Below are positions 12,488 through 23,012 of a stretch of 64,000 bases of DNA, piece after piece. How positions within the stretch are numbered: the stretch's first letter is position 1; each line of letters opens with the position of its first letter. The translations under genes were made by a program, and so were the position numbers. Location: the NCBI GenBank assembly GCA_037974335.1, contig CM075760.1:50424119-50488118 (forward strand), given 5' to 3'. This DNA comes from Prionace glauca (lineage: Eukaryota > Chordata > Chondrichthyes > Carcharhiniformes > Carcharhinidae). The notes beneath the pieces are model-generated. The model had not been told where the DNA came from, made no database searches, and worked only from the letters and a program-made list of their open reading frames with translations.

Positions 12488-12732
12488 CATCGCACATGTT
12501 TTCCCTCGGTGATCTCTCAAACTCCTTCCATCCCCTCTCCCATGGTGAGGGAGACAGATCCTGGGCCAGAGGCTTTGTGCTGGGTAAAGGGGAGGGGGGT
12601 TAAAATCTCAGAGCTGGAACTCCATGCTGCAGACACACTGACTCACTCACTCACACAGACACAGCTTACCTGATACTTACCCAGCCATGTGGAGACAGAG
12701 ACAGAACAATGGATCCCCAGCCTTTTTATAAT
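12488..12732 (-). other. Candidate TATA promoter with two exon-like blocks
   Basis: Reading the minus strand, a clean TATAAAA lies at 12730-12724. An ATG follows at 12688, and after ATGGCTGG comes a consensus donor GTAAGT at 12680-12675. A pyrimidine-rich acceptor ending CCCAG at 12580 opens a block of 92 bases that ends in a second consensus donor, GTGAGTA, at 12487-12481. Joined at those sites, the frame stays open for 34 codons, beginning MAGTKPLAQD and ending near ENMCDG. I do not recognise the product. The 5' leader would be very short, and a competing donor (CAG then GTAAGC at 12669) would put a stop right after the start. Any third exon would lie beyond the purine arrays. This may be a real gene start, a decayed one, or chance. 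Confidence 0.3.
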
Positions 12733-13519
12733 CTCACTGAGTCCCACACAAACTGTCCACACCTCCCCAATCAAACCCCATCCAACCACATCTCCTACAC
12801 CTCACCTGGACACACCTCCTCCAGGTATGGCCCAGTCCAACACCAGCCTGTCTCTGAGTGTGTGGGGGGGTGTTGTGTGTGTGTGGGTTAGTGAGTACCA
12901 GGTAAATGGTTTATTCCAAGGCTCTCTCCCTCCTCCCCCCCCCCATCCCAGCTCCACATCACAGCACTGGGAGCTGGGAGAAGGTGGATTTAAAGTAACT
13001 CTCAGCTCTGCACTGCCAGAGAGGCCAGGTCTGAATGTGAATTGTACAACTTGTTCATCCAGGGCTCCATCACCTACAGGTTTGCCCCCTTTACTGATTC
13101 CTGCAAACTTCCCTTTCCCTTCAGTTGCTTGAACTGAAACAATTTCTTGCAAAGTTATTTGTTGCCTCATTTACTAATTCCAGTCCTGAATTACAATGTA
13201 ATCTGTCTGTTGTCTGTCCGGGTGTCTGAATGTGTGTGTGTGTGTGTGCCCTGTGCTTAATGACTCACCACAGATCAGAGCTGCAAAAACCGGATTCTTT
13301 TTATTTAAACATGACAAGCAGTGTCTGGGGGGGAGGGGAGGAGGGAAAGAATCAGAGTGAAGTTTCTGTCTGCTCACTGCTGTAAATGTGTCTTTAACCA
13401 GCAGCTCTGCAGACAGACAGATACAGCTGGACCCAGAAAGATGTCTGTGGCCTGAGAATTGGAACAAACCAGGTTGTCAGGATACAGGAAAGCTGGAAGG
13501 GAAATATCAAGTCAAATAT
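12733..13519. other. Sequence upstream of the candidate promoter; no gene seen
   Basis: This contains a C-run at 12930-12945, a TG run at 13231-13248 and an AP-1-like TGACTCA at 13261-13267. Nothing coding was recognised. If the minus-strand promoter at 12.7 kb is real, this would be its upstream region. Confidence 0.35.
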
Positions 13520-14034
13520 CAGTCTAGGGGCTGTTCACAGGGAGGGAGCGGAAATTTACCAGGGCGAGGGCAGGAGAGGGAACTTAGAGGGATTGGGTGC
13601 TGAGACAGATGTTTAAAATCTGTGTTTAGAGTAGGGTACAGTTTAAAATCTGTGTTTAGTGTAGGGTACAGTTTAAAATCTGTGTTTAGTGTAGGGTACA
13701 GTTTAAAATCTCTGTTTAGTGTAGGATACAGTTTAAAAACGTTATTTAGTGTAGGGTACAGTTTAAAATCTCTGTTTAGTGTAGGGTACAGTTTAAAATC
13801 TGTTTAGTGTAGGGTACAGTTTAAAATCTGTGTTTAGTGTAGGGTACAGTTTAAAATCTGTATGTAGTGTAGGGTACAGTTTAAAACCTCTGTTTAGTGT
13901 AGGGTACAGTTTAAAATCTGTGTTTAGTGTAGGGTACAGTTTAAAATCTGTTTAGTGTAGGGTACAGTTTAAAATCTGTTTAGTGTAGGGTACAGTTTAA
14001 AACCTCATTAGTGTAGGGTACAGTATAAAATGCA
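13520..14034. repeat. Second 30-bp minisatellite with duplicated 5' flank
   Basis: About 14 copies of the same 30-bp unit as at 6.5-7.5 kb occupy 13611-14034. The 90 bp before it (13520-13610) differ from 6415-6504 at only about two bases, so flank and array were copied together and recently. Confidence 0.95.
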
Positions 14035-14904
14035 CATACAAATCGGAATTAATCATATCAGATTGTTTTTAAACTCTGAAACATAATTTGGAAATGAGAT
14101 TAAATATGTTTACTTCACAATTACCTGCTCGAAATCCTCCCCCTGCCTCCCCACCCCCATGCAACACAGTCGCTGCCCGACAACATTGTCACTGGCCGCT
14201 CTATGAAAAGGACGTTGAAGCCAGAAACATTTCGTTCCAATCCGCACTCTCATTAATCTGCTACAATATGATCGGATATTCTCACCTCACATACATGTGT
14301 TTCCTGTCGTGTCTTTAGTCCTGTGGCCGGATATGTGGTTTTCAGTGAGTAGAAAAATCCCAAGCTGGGTTACATTCAGTGCGCTAATTAGGAATATTGC
14401 TGTATTGTTAGGGACAGGGGTGGGATTGAAGTTACTGGTCCGGTTGTTATAAAGTTGCGAATTATGTCAGAAAACAGTGACAGCAATTCAAAATAAGAAC
14501 GAACACTGATGGTACCTTGTTCGCAGGGATTGTTTAAATGGTTCTGTGTCAATCTTGTGCAATGTATATTTTATGTAATTGTTTCTGAGCCAGTAAAACA
14601 CTCTGATCAAATAAACCTTTGATCAAACCGACCACGAAACGGAAAATGAAGATGGTGAATAATTCACACATGGAAGGAAATATTAGCAAAAGACTAAGGG
14701 TGAGTTAACTAAGCGTAAGTGCATTTTTAGCATAGTTACAAGATAAAAACCAACTGCGGCTCAGCTGTTCATATTGAGTGTTACTGTTTTGTTTTGATGT
14801 TTTGTTCATGATCCGGTGACACTCAGTATTCAGACTGAATTGTTGTTTCTGTTTATCAGTGTGAGCCCGCCCTCTGCGGACCACTAACTGAACTTCCAGC
14901 CTGG
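14035..14904. other. Unique sequence, no gene seen
   Basis: AT-rich single-copy sequence. At 14838-14890 there is a 'ttctgtttatcagtg' to 'ccctctg' block that recurs at about 28850-28905. Confidence 0.4.
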
Positions 14905-15066
14905 GGTTTTTGTACAGGGTTCACCATATCTATGCACCAATGTGTGCTCCATGGCACAGAAATACATAGCGCTGTTAAATAGGAGAGTCCTGGCGATATT
15001 TAAATGAACAGTGTTGTTTCCTTTGTGTAAAACTGCCTATTCATGTACTTGCCCAGTCGCCCCTTA
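14905..15066 (-). pseudogene. TCR V segment, 3' end only, with RSS
   Basis: On the minus strand the last 40 or so codons of a TCR V exon are readable: NNTVHLNIARTLLFNSAMYF, then C-A-M-E. The second canonical cysteine is kept in the Y-F-C form typical of V framework 3. It is followed at once by a recombination signal: heptamer CACATTG (14944-14938), a 24-bp spacer and a perfect nonamer ACAAAAACC (14913-14905). A stop occurs in the frame upstream, and the rest of the exon is gone where a CR1 3' fragment begins at about 15075. This is a relic; the RSS spacer is one base longer than the usual 23. Confidence 0.75.
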
Positions 15067-15074
15067 AAAGTCAC

Positions 15075-15413
15075 TCATAGAGTCATAGAGGTTTCCAGCA
15101 TGGAAACAGGCCCTTCGGCCCAATTTGCCCATGCTGCCCTTTTTTGTAAACCTCTAAGCTAATCCCAATTGCCCGCATTTGGTCCATATCCCTCTGTACC
15201 CATCGTACCCATGTAATTGTCTAAATACTTTTTAAAAGTCAAAGTTGTACCCGCCTCTACTACTACCTATGGCAGCGTGTCCCAGGCACCCACTAATCTC
15301 TGTGTAAAAGAATTGCCTCATACATCTCCTTTAAACCTTACCCCTCACACCTTAAACCTGCGCCCTCTAGTAAATGACTCTTTCATCATGGGAAAAAGCT
15401 TCTGACTGTTTTA
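15075..15413 (-). mobile_element. CR1 LINE 3' fragment
   Basis: The plus strand reads 'agtcatagaggtttccagca' and then the 'ggcccttcggccca' phrase shared by the 3' ends of several CR1 copies here. The inserted strand is therefore minus, with its 3' end at 15075. It cuts the V relic at 14905-15066. Confidence 0.75.
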
Positions 15414-15739
15414 AAGGAGTTGCTGACTGGAGTTGTTTAAAAAAAAAGCGTCTCTGTCTTGTTGCAATTCCAGGATTTTCTACACTAATTTAAAGCAAAC
15501 ACCTGAGTTTAGTAATTGTATTTATATGGGAAGACTTGGTTATTTGGGACTGAAATTGTGATAAGTTAGAAATTGGGCGTTGTTTCTTTTTACTTTACAG
15601 GTTGTTCAGTGGTGGAGAGCGAGACAGGGTGCTATTTAAACTGTTATGGATAAAGCTTGATTTGATAAAATATCCCGAATTTGTCGGTGGAATTCCTCCT
15701 GGAAGGAAGCATTGAATCCTCACACTGAAAATCAGTCAG
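15414..15739. other. Unique sequence, no gene seen
   Basis: AT-rich; no coding or RNA signal was recognised. Confidence 0.4.
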
Positions 15740-16055
15740 GGTCGAGTCTGACTGTTAGACTGGTTAGACCTCTTCTCTGCGGTTAGGGTCCAGAGGTTAG
15801 ACTGGCTCCCCGGGATTAGAGTCCAGGGGTTGGACTGACTCCCTGGGGTTAGGGTCCGGGGATTAGACTGGCTTCCTGAAGCTCTGGTCCAGGGAGTTAA
15901 ATTGGCTCCCTGGGGATAGGGTCCAGGGGTTAGACTGGCTCCCTGAAGCTCGGGTCCAGGGAGTTAGACTGTTTCCCTGAGGTTAGGGTCCAACCAGTTA
16001 GCCTGGTTCCCTGGGGATATGGTCTAGGGGTTAGACTGGCTCCCTGGGGTTAGGA
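15740..16055. repeat. Degenerate minisatellite ('gttagactggctccctgggg')
   Basis: About nine imperfect copies of a 32-36 bp unit combining 'gttagactggctccctgggg' and 'ttagggtccaggg'. The units have drifted, so the array is older than the 30-bp arrays. Confidence 0.85.
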
Positions 16056-17917
16056 TCCTGGGAGTTCGATCTGCCGTAGTTGGTCTGAATATCTAGCCCT
16101 GAGCTTGTGGGGATTTACAACTGATCAGAAACTGATTTAACCTGTAGATTGATTTGATGGCGGATCTGCCGGTCTGATCGGATCCTGCAGTTAATTTTCT
16201 CAGTCATGGCTGGGAAAAAAAAGGAGTGAATATTTAGTCCCGAAGTTAATGTGGTTTCCGTTGGGTGTGTGCTTTTTTATGCGGCTGAGAGCACCACTGT
16301 TCATCGTGAATGAATCCACCCAGATTCTGTCCATTGTCTAACATCAAGTGCAGTTTGCTATTCCTGCACTTGATAGAAATCAATGAGGTTATATCAAGGT
16401 TTCTTTTCGTAAATTAAAGATATTGTGAAAGAAGCTGCGAAAGATGTTGGTACAGAGGCATAGATAGGGAGAGGCAGGTAGAGATGAGAGAGATAGACAT
16501 GAGGAAAGAAAATGATTGAAACGAGGGAGAGACATAGAGATAAATATTGGGATAGGCAGGGAAAGAAATGAAATAGATACTGAGGCGAGAAGGGAAATGG
16601 GTGAGGGTACGACTAAGAGGCCACGAGGGAAACAGATGCAAATATATGGAGAAAACACAGAAGGAGGAACATAGAGAGACAAATGTGCAGAGATCACTAG
16701 AACCAGAGAGATAGACAGTGAGGCAACCAAAGGGGCACAGTGAGACAAGCAATTTCCGAAATAGAATCAGGAATTCCAGAAGAAGAAACAAAAATAACAT
16801 AATATAATGCAGTCCATGATAAGGAAAGCGTGATTTCTGAGACCTGCTTGTCTCTGAAATAGTAAAACAACAACATAACCAAAATGCTGGAAAAATCTGA
16901 GCAAGCCTGACAGCATCTGTGCCGAGACAATAAAGCCAACGTTTAGAGTCTGGATGATCCTTCATCAAGTATCTGCTTCCGAGAAATCTAAATTGGAATT
17001 GGTCAGGTTGAATTTTATCTTTCATAGATATTCAGGCAATGTCTAAATAATGTTAACCGTTTGTAAATCACTGTTTAGAGATCATGAGATCACCATTTAG
17101 ATTGTCGAGATATTGGATAAGGTACACTAGAATGATACTGGGTTGACAGTATTCGATGATCAGTTGACTTCTGAAACTGAGATTGTTCTACGTTGTCAAA
17201 TAGTTAAAGGCCATCCTTAATTTTAGCACTTAATTTTAAAACCTTTGATGCAATAGATCAGGCAAAACTGGTTCAAGCAGTAGAACATTCGATAATCCAA
17301 GTACGCCAGTTTAACTGAACGAATGGCTGAATGGCAGAGAAAAGTCAGATAACCTTATTCTCCTGCGATTTGTTCAAACCTGGAGACAAGTTGTCAAAAA
17401 TAATGGCGGCACATTCAATGGAAACGCTCAGAAGGAAATTATCTTTGAATAAAAGCATCTTGTCTGCGTGCAAAATGGACGCGGGGGAGGGGGGGTGGGG
17501 TGAGGGGCTGGGGGAGAGGTGGAAAAATGATTTGGAGATGGATAGGCCGAATGGTCTCATTCGATGCTCAACCATTCAATGATTGTCGATGCTTCATGTC
17601 CCAGCCGCAACATTTTTGTTAAACACCTGCACCGTGAGCAGGTGCAGGGTGATCAGAGACTTCTGTAGATTCATTTCCGCTCCAACCGCTTCCAGTGCAG
17701 CTGAGAGTCACAATTCACTCAATATTGAGCCTGTGATAATCCCGCCCACAGTTTCCGTTTACTGCTCCCACTCTGACACGATGATGTGATTGGACAGATT
17801 GGTGCCACTGCTCCATTCCTCTCATTGGTTGGATCAGCAGTGCAGTGAGATGGGGATCTGTATTTCTGTTCCCGACAGAGGATTTCTCTCACTACAGTTA
17901 CAGACTCAGGAAGGAGG
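16056..17917. other. Mostly unique sequence; one dispersed repeat
   Basis: 16865-16985 holds part of a common shark repeat ('aaaatgctggaaaaatctga', then 'ccaacgttt'). 16245-16330 resembles the sequence downstream of the V segment at 57 kb (56822-56880), hinting at an old duplication. Bases 17750-17917 form the probable promoter of the leader exon at 17918, with CCAAT-type 'gattgg' and 'cattggttgg' motifs. No other gene was seen. Confidence 0.45.
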
Positions 17918-18164
17918 ATGGGGATCCGGTTCTTTCTGATCCTCATCACTATCTCACTTCTCAGTCAGTATTTCCTTCCCAATAAAACTCCATTCTGCCC
18001 CTGAGTGCTGTAACCCAGATGTTATTGTTATTAAAATAAATAAATAAATAAACAATACATAAATAATGACGATGTTGATGATAATTGCATCGTTTAATCT
18101 GAGACTGACTCTGATTGTTGTTACTTCCGTTAGAATGGAGCCAGCAAGACAAAATGGAACAACT
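17918..18164 (+). pseudogene. TCR V segment interrupted by a minisatellite
   Basis: The leader exon at 17918-17963 encodes MGIRFFLILITISLL, a clean signal peptide, and ends in a donor-like A followed by GTCAGT. The second exon opens after a pyrimidine-rich acceptor (…ccgttag) at 18134. In the expected phase it reads K-WSQQDKMEQ, which looks like the start of a TCR alpha-type V domain. After about 30 bases the exon runs straight into a G-rich minisatellite (18165). No V framework, cysteines or RSS could be found beyond the array. The gene cannot make a V domain. Confidence 0.6.
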
Positions 18165-18490
18165 GGGGGGGCCTGTAAAAGGGGGGGCCACCAAAAAGGG
18201 AGGGGGCAGCAAAAAAAGGGGAGCATTAAAAGGGGGGGACCTGTAAAAAAAGACAGAGGGAAAAAAAGACAGAGAGGGAAAAAAAGACAGAGAGGGAAAA
18301 AAGACAGATAGGGAAAAAAAGACAGAGAGGGAAAGAAAAGACAGAGAGGGAAAAAAAGACAGAGAGGGAAAAAAAAGACAGAGAGGGAAAAAAAAGACAG
18401 AGAGGGAAAAAAAAGACAGAGAGGGAAAAAAAAGACAGAGAGGGAAAAAAAAGACAGAGAGGGAAAAAAAAGACAGAGAGGGAAAGAAAG
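18165..18490. repeat. Compound G-rich plus purine minisatellite
   Basis: Two blocks lie side by side: about 85 bp of 'ggggggcctgtaaaagg' / 'ccaccaaaaaggg' / 'ggggagcattaaaa' units, then about 14 copies of 'gacagagagggaaaaaaa'. The same two blocks, in the same order and orientation, form the much longer arrays at 8205-10158. Confidence 0.9.
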
Positions 18491-18540
18491 ACGCCAGAGC
18501 ACAATTCTTGCAAAACAATTTACTTTGTTGCTACAGTGAG

Positions 18541-18810
18541 GAAGGAGATGCTCGGAAGCAGTGACGGTTCAAATGATTTCTGGTTTGAGAAACAGCCAAT
18601 TGCTGAGTGGCACCGTGAGAAACGTCAGATACCGATATCCCATAATTATCCAATCGGTGACAGTGTGGCCCTTCGGTCTCACATTGAATGGGGGAATGTG
18701 AAGCTCTCGCCGCTCCTCTCCCTCCCCAACATTCAGAGTCTGGGCCTCGGCAGCAAGTCCCAGTTTAGAGAGTAGATCCTGATTAATGCTCTTGTGTATC
18801 TTCATCAATC
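18541..18810 (+). promoter_or_regulatory. V-segment promoter region shared with an orphan leader
   Basis: The 230 bp before the leader ATG at 18811 are clearly homologous to the minus-strand sequence before the orphan leader (24306-24560). Shared blocks include 'tggtttgagaaacagcc', 'gtggcaccgtgag', and a CCAAT-containing 'tccaatcggtga'. Conservation of upstream sequence along with the leader exon suggests the two arose by duplication of a whole V unit. Confidence 0.6.
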
Positions 18811-19243
18811 ATGAAGAGAAACCCCCGCAAAGAGCTACTTCCAGTTGGAGCTCTGATGCTGCTGATATTGTGTGAGTTTATTGATTTACTCAGACGGATT
18901 ATTTTAACAATCCCTTCATACCGTATAGTTACAGATTGATTTTCTTCCGTTCGCAGACGTTCAGTGTGAGGATCAGAGCTCCCATCCTGAGCAAGTCGTA
19001 TCTCGGGAAGGGGAGCGGGTTGAACTCAAGTGTCGGCTCTCTGCTGCTCCAGGTCATACAGTAGCCTGGTACAGACAAACACTGAGAGGACCTCCAACAA
19101 TTCTCGCTTCCATTTGCGAGGGGAATGTGACCGAAGGACGATATACAGTCCTTTGACCGAATAAAGAATTCCTTCACCATGTCTATAGATGGGACCGCGG
19201 TCCTGTTCTCCGGAATGTATCTCTGTGCGAAGCAGACACAGTG
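18811..19243 (+). pseudogene. TCR V segment, broken, leader exon intact
   Basis: The leader exon at 18811-18871 (MKRNPRKELLPVGALMLLIL) ends in a consensus donor GTGAGT. The V exon starts at 18957 after …ttcgcag and runs to 19236. Readable parts are REGERVELKC (first cysteine), VAWYRQTLRGPPTIL, TEGRYTV and, in another frame, GMYLCAKQ (second cysteine). A stop at about 19155-19157 and a frameshift after it break the domain. The heptamer CACAGTG at 19237-19243 is perfect, but the nonamer 23 bp on (gtgatattc) is not recognisable. Loop lengths fit an ordinary TCR delta/alpha V. A relative lies 470 bp downstream. Confidence 0.8.
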
Positions 19244-19712
19244 AGACAAAGAGCGGATCTCCTGTTGTGATATTCAGTTCACTGCCCTGTCTCCGCTCCA
19301 CTTTTAAGTTTTCTGCAAACCAGAAATGCCATTAATATTCTTCAATGTTACTTTCGCACATTTAATTTTCTATCTAGATAGCGTTCTAACATCCTAAAGT
19401 TGTCTTTAAAGATGCAGAGTATCGAAGCGTATTAAGTTTAAAAACAAAACTGTTCCGTTGTTCCACAAGCAAATTAAAGAGAAAGGCAGAAAAATCTGCC
19501 TGTCAAGTATTTGGATAATCGAGAAAAAGATAGATCAACAAGGACATAGGTAAATATTCAGATTGATAAGAGGTAGATATATTGACAGTTAGACGCAGAC
19601 AGACAGATAGGTGGATAGACCGTGAGTTAACTTTTTTAGCCAATATGCATAAGAGCTTTATTTAATTAGCCCTGTATGTATCTTTATGTTAGCTTTGTTC
19701 ATGTTTTGACAG

Positions 19713-20031
19713 ATGTTCATTGTCACTCGAAGACACTTCAGATATCAATGTATCGGGTAAATTAAGGACAGACCATCTCTCTTCATCACAACATTGCTGT
19801 TACTGGGAATGAGTTTGTATTTTGGTACCGGCAATTCACCGATCAAGCTCCAGAGAAAGTCGTTTCCACATTCAGAGATGAAACAGCTGAGGGAAGGTTT
19901 AAAGTATCGGAGGCAGTGAGAAAGGATACATCGGTCTCAGCGTTAACACGGTCGAACTGTCAGCTGCTGCGGTGGATACAGTGCAGTTGAGGCACCGTGA
20001 AACAGAGAGATGCAAAGCCGGTACAGTAACT
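19713..20031 (+). pseudogene. TCR V segment, broken, no leader found
   Basis: After an acceptor (gttttgacag) the frame reads VHCHSKTLQISMYRV, a stop, GQTISLHHN, EFVFWYRQFTDQAPEKVV and AEGRFKVSEAVRKDTSVS. A frameshift follows, then NTVELSAAAVDT. Both canonical cysteines appear changed or lost. The RSS is still visible: CACCGTG at 19993-19999, a 23-bp spacer, and ACAGTAACT at 20023-20031. No leader exon was found in the 470 bp back to the previous V segment. Framework 2 and the TAEGRF motif match a TCR delta/alpha V domain. Confidence 0.75.
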
Positions 20032-21169
20032 CACTCGACATGGGCACTGTGGAGACAAACATCCCATGGTCTTTAGAAGAGAACATGGTTCAATCAATAT
20101 CGATATAACAAGTTTTTCTTGCGAGTTATATGATGGAATTAAAACAATATATTTGAATGTTTCTATTAATAGAACTTGCAGAAAAACCCACATTAGAAAT
20201 ATACAAATTACTCCTTGACTCATCATAAAACTGAGACAAATGATCTTGTATCAATATGAAGCAGCAAATGGAGAAAAATGAAAACAATAACAAACGTATC
20301 AGATATAGAATAGTAACATAGATGTAAAACAACCCATAATAAACTGTTGCAATATAAATCCAGTGATATCATGTAACAATATTCGAGAACAACATAGAGG
20401 ATCATTGCTTCACTGATGACGTTCCCTTTAGTTAAAACTTGTAGAACCGTCAGTTCCCCCTGTTACAGGTGACAGCTGGAGTTACAGGAAATATCTGCGC
20501 GCCTCAACACCGCAAACCGCAGTGTATTTAGAGCAATAGCTTTTATGTCAATTATGGAATACCGGGCACTGAAGCAGGTCTTCTGGACAAGAAGCTTTGG
20601 GTTCGAAACTGCTTTGTGGTCTTTTGGCAACAGAGCTGTGTTCTCCTTGTCACCAAGTGTTGAATATCAGGGTCTGAATTCTTCCAGTATGCCTAATAAC
20701 ATGTGGTGAGAACAGAACAGGTTCCTGGTCACTCATACTGCAGGAGGTAATGAAAGCCACTGCAGTAATTTGTCAGGCATAATCATGAGCAATCTAATGG
20801 AAATCTGTGGTCACCTAGCGCCACGTCAAGGCATGATGCCTGGAGGATGAGGTGGGAACAGGAGACTTAGAGAGTGAACTCTATAGAGCGTTGTATCCTA
20901 ATGTCATTGGGTAGCCTGAGTACGACGTTCAAGACAATATAGATCATCAATATGGCTCCTCAATGTAGCAGAAAGAGAGCGAGGATGGATGAAAAGACAG
21001 AAAGAGAGAGAGAGGTGTCCATTATTTGGTTCAAATTTGCGACAAGTTCAATGTAACCGGCACATATTTGAATTCCCCAATCCCTTTACTCCAGGGTCAG
21101 AGTGATGAGAATTTCTGATTGAGAATTCTTACTGCCTCCTGCGGTGATGAAGTTTGTAACATCACCACA
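20032..21169. other. No gene seen
   Basis: AT-rich intergenic sequence. No V segment, exon or RNA gene was recognised. Confidence 0.45.
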
Positions 21170-21294
21170 ACTATAGGCATATGGATAACATGGGAATAGT
21201 TTAGGTTAGAGGGTCATTAGATTGGTCCCACTGGCCGGCGCAACATTGAGGGCGGAAGGGCCGGTACTGCACTATAATGTTCTATGTTCTACAC
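21170..21294 (+). mobile_element. CR1 LINE 3' end fragment
   Basis: The sequence reads 'aatagtttaggttagagggt', then a 'gggcggaagggccggtactg' phrase, ending in 'atgttctatgttct', the short repeated octamer-like tail of CR1 elements. It is closely related to the copy at 23890-24133. Confidence 0.75.
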
Positions 21295-22070
21295 TGAAAA
21301 CGAAATTCCTTAGGTTCGCAAGTCCCATTTGACCTCTGGAGTCTGTGAAAGGCGCTACATCATTAAAAGTACGATCTCTTTTTTCGAGGGATACCTGTTT
21401 GCACAGGTTGCGTTCATTGCCTTCCTGATTCCACGGGAACCAATAATGTTTAGTTTCAATTTCATTTTCGTTACTTCAGTTTTTTTCCAGAATAGGTTAA
21501 TGAGTGGTCACCACGCACTGGGACTTCCCGGATTCTGTCTCCAGTTCCTTCACAGATTCTTTCCCCTCCAGGAGAAACCGGCAGTCTATCCGGAACAACA
21601 CTCCGGGAACTTACCGAGGAGACAGTGCAGTGTTTAGAAATGCTGCACCGTCAGAGCTGTCGATGACCTGTTAAATCTGGGGTACCGTCTTCCCTCTCAG
21701 GTGGAGGTGCCACATGGTCACTGTTTCCAAAAAGAGCAAGAGAAACATCCTGTTCGGTATCTGTTCACCAATCACAATGACTGACACAGCCAGAGCACTA
21801 CAATATTACTGAATGAAATAATATCATTGTGAGTCCAAAAATAGCTGCTGTGTTTATTACATAAAACACTTCGGGACATTAAAATTTACAAAACAAATTC
21901 TCAAGCTCATTCTTTTAAGTGTCCCGGTGTTTTAATTTTGCAATATATTTGTTATTCATAAAAATATTCTCAGTAAAGATTGAGAAATCGCCACGATTTC
22001 AGGTTCCATTTCAGACTCACTCTGATCCAATGTTTGCCTCACGCTCCGTTATGTTGCATGAGGCCGTGAG
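21295..22070. other. No gene seen
   Basis: Unique sequence downstream of the minus-strand V segment. Open frames here show no domain. Confidence 0.4.
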
Positions 22071-22109
22071 AGTTTTTGTACAGGTTCAGCCCAGCTCTGT
22101 GTCTCTGTG
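22071..22109 (-). promoter_or_regulatory. Recombination signal sequence, 23-bp spacer
   Basis: On the minus strand, heptamer CACAGAG (22109-22103), 23 bases of spacer, then nonamer ACAAAAACT (22079-22071). The consensus is CACAGTG and ACAAAAACC, so there is one change in each. It directly follows the V exon at 22110-22416 and would direct joining to a 12-bp-spacer D or J segment. Confidence 0.9.
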
Positions 22110-23012
22110 GGTCTCAGTGCGCAGTAATACACCCCGGAGTCTGTCAGCTCTGTTTTAGACACTTGCAGCGGGACGGTGCGGGTTGTATCATTGAGCTCCG
22201 CTGAAAAACGGTCCCCTGGCGATGTCTCTCTTTTGTCACTGTATCTATTCCTCTTCAGCAGAAACTCCATGGACCCGCTGGAATGCTGTCGGTACCAGAA
22301 TAAATAAAGAGTGCTATCACTTGTAGCTGTGTAATTACAGAGTAACTGAACAACATCTCCTTCAGTGACGGTGACTGCAGCCGGTGTCTGTGAAACAGAA
22401 TCTCCTCCACAATGTCCTGTAAGAACGCAAAGAAATATTAAACTAAACAATGCGATTTCACTGTGCCCCCAACCCCACCCCTCACCCCCAGAATCTGCCG
22501 TATTCTTGAACAATAATCTCAGAAAGAAATCACACAGCACAACAACATATATATTTCACAGTTCAGCCGCTGGAAAGAGGAGGTGTTTGCAGCGTTTAAA
22601 TAAAACTTCCACCATAAACATTCTGTTCTTTCTAAAGAGATCAGTTCCTCGCCTTCAGTCCCTATAATTGGAAACAGCTCTCGGTCTGTCTGTTTGAAAT
22701 GTGGCGTTTGCCAAACTCATCCACTGGTATCAGAGGAGCTTCAATCTGAGCCCAACTCATTCTCATTCCAAGGGGGAATTGTGCCTAATCCCAACAATGC
22801 TCAGCGTTGAGACCAGCGAGATCCTGATAATTTTTCGATGTTGTGATCAATCCATTCCCTGATCACCCATCCACTCCCACTTTCATTGAGCGAACCGCCT
22901 GACAGAATATATTATGTGGTAGTGATGTATAACACAGAAGTGAGCAACTTGTGAACCTACCGGTTAAAAGAACAGTCGCTATGATGAATACATACAAAGT
23001 AACAGGAGACAT
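22110..23012 (-). CDS. TCR alpha/delta-type V segment, intact
   Basis: A germline V gene in two exons. The leader exon at 23012-22961 encodes MSPVTLYVFIIATVLLT and ends G then GTAGGT. A 544-bp intron follows. The V exon at 22416-22110 starts after …cttacag and is 307 bases long. The domain shows SVSQTPAAVTVTEGD, the first cysteine in VVQLLCNYT, the tryptophan in FWYRQHSSGS, a framework-3 DRFSAELNDTTRTV, and the second cysteine in DSGVYYCALR. No stop or frameshift is seen. It ends exactly at its RSS. It encodes the antigen-binding variable domain of a T-cell receptor chain after V(D)J joining in thymocytes. YYCALR is more alpha/delta-like than beta-like; the chain cannot be fixed without the J and C exons. 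A CCAAT motif lies upstream at about 23109-23117. Confidence 0.9.

Noticed and set aside
9662-12520. Two minus-strand open frames of over 900 codons ([12 protein letters not shown] repeats)
   Set aside because: They lie entirely within the 20-bp purine array; the period and lack of stop motifs keep frames open by arithmetic, with no domain, promoter or splice support for a protein.
6505-14034. CRISPR-like array (30-bp repeats)
   Set aside because: Units are directly abutting with no spacers, in a vertebrate-type genome.
18957-19236. NAR-type V domain
   Set aside because: The spacing from the framework-2 tryptophan to GRY matches the ordinary V at 19.7 kb, not the shorter NAR form; kept only as a TCR V relic.
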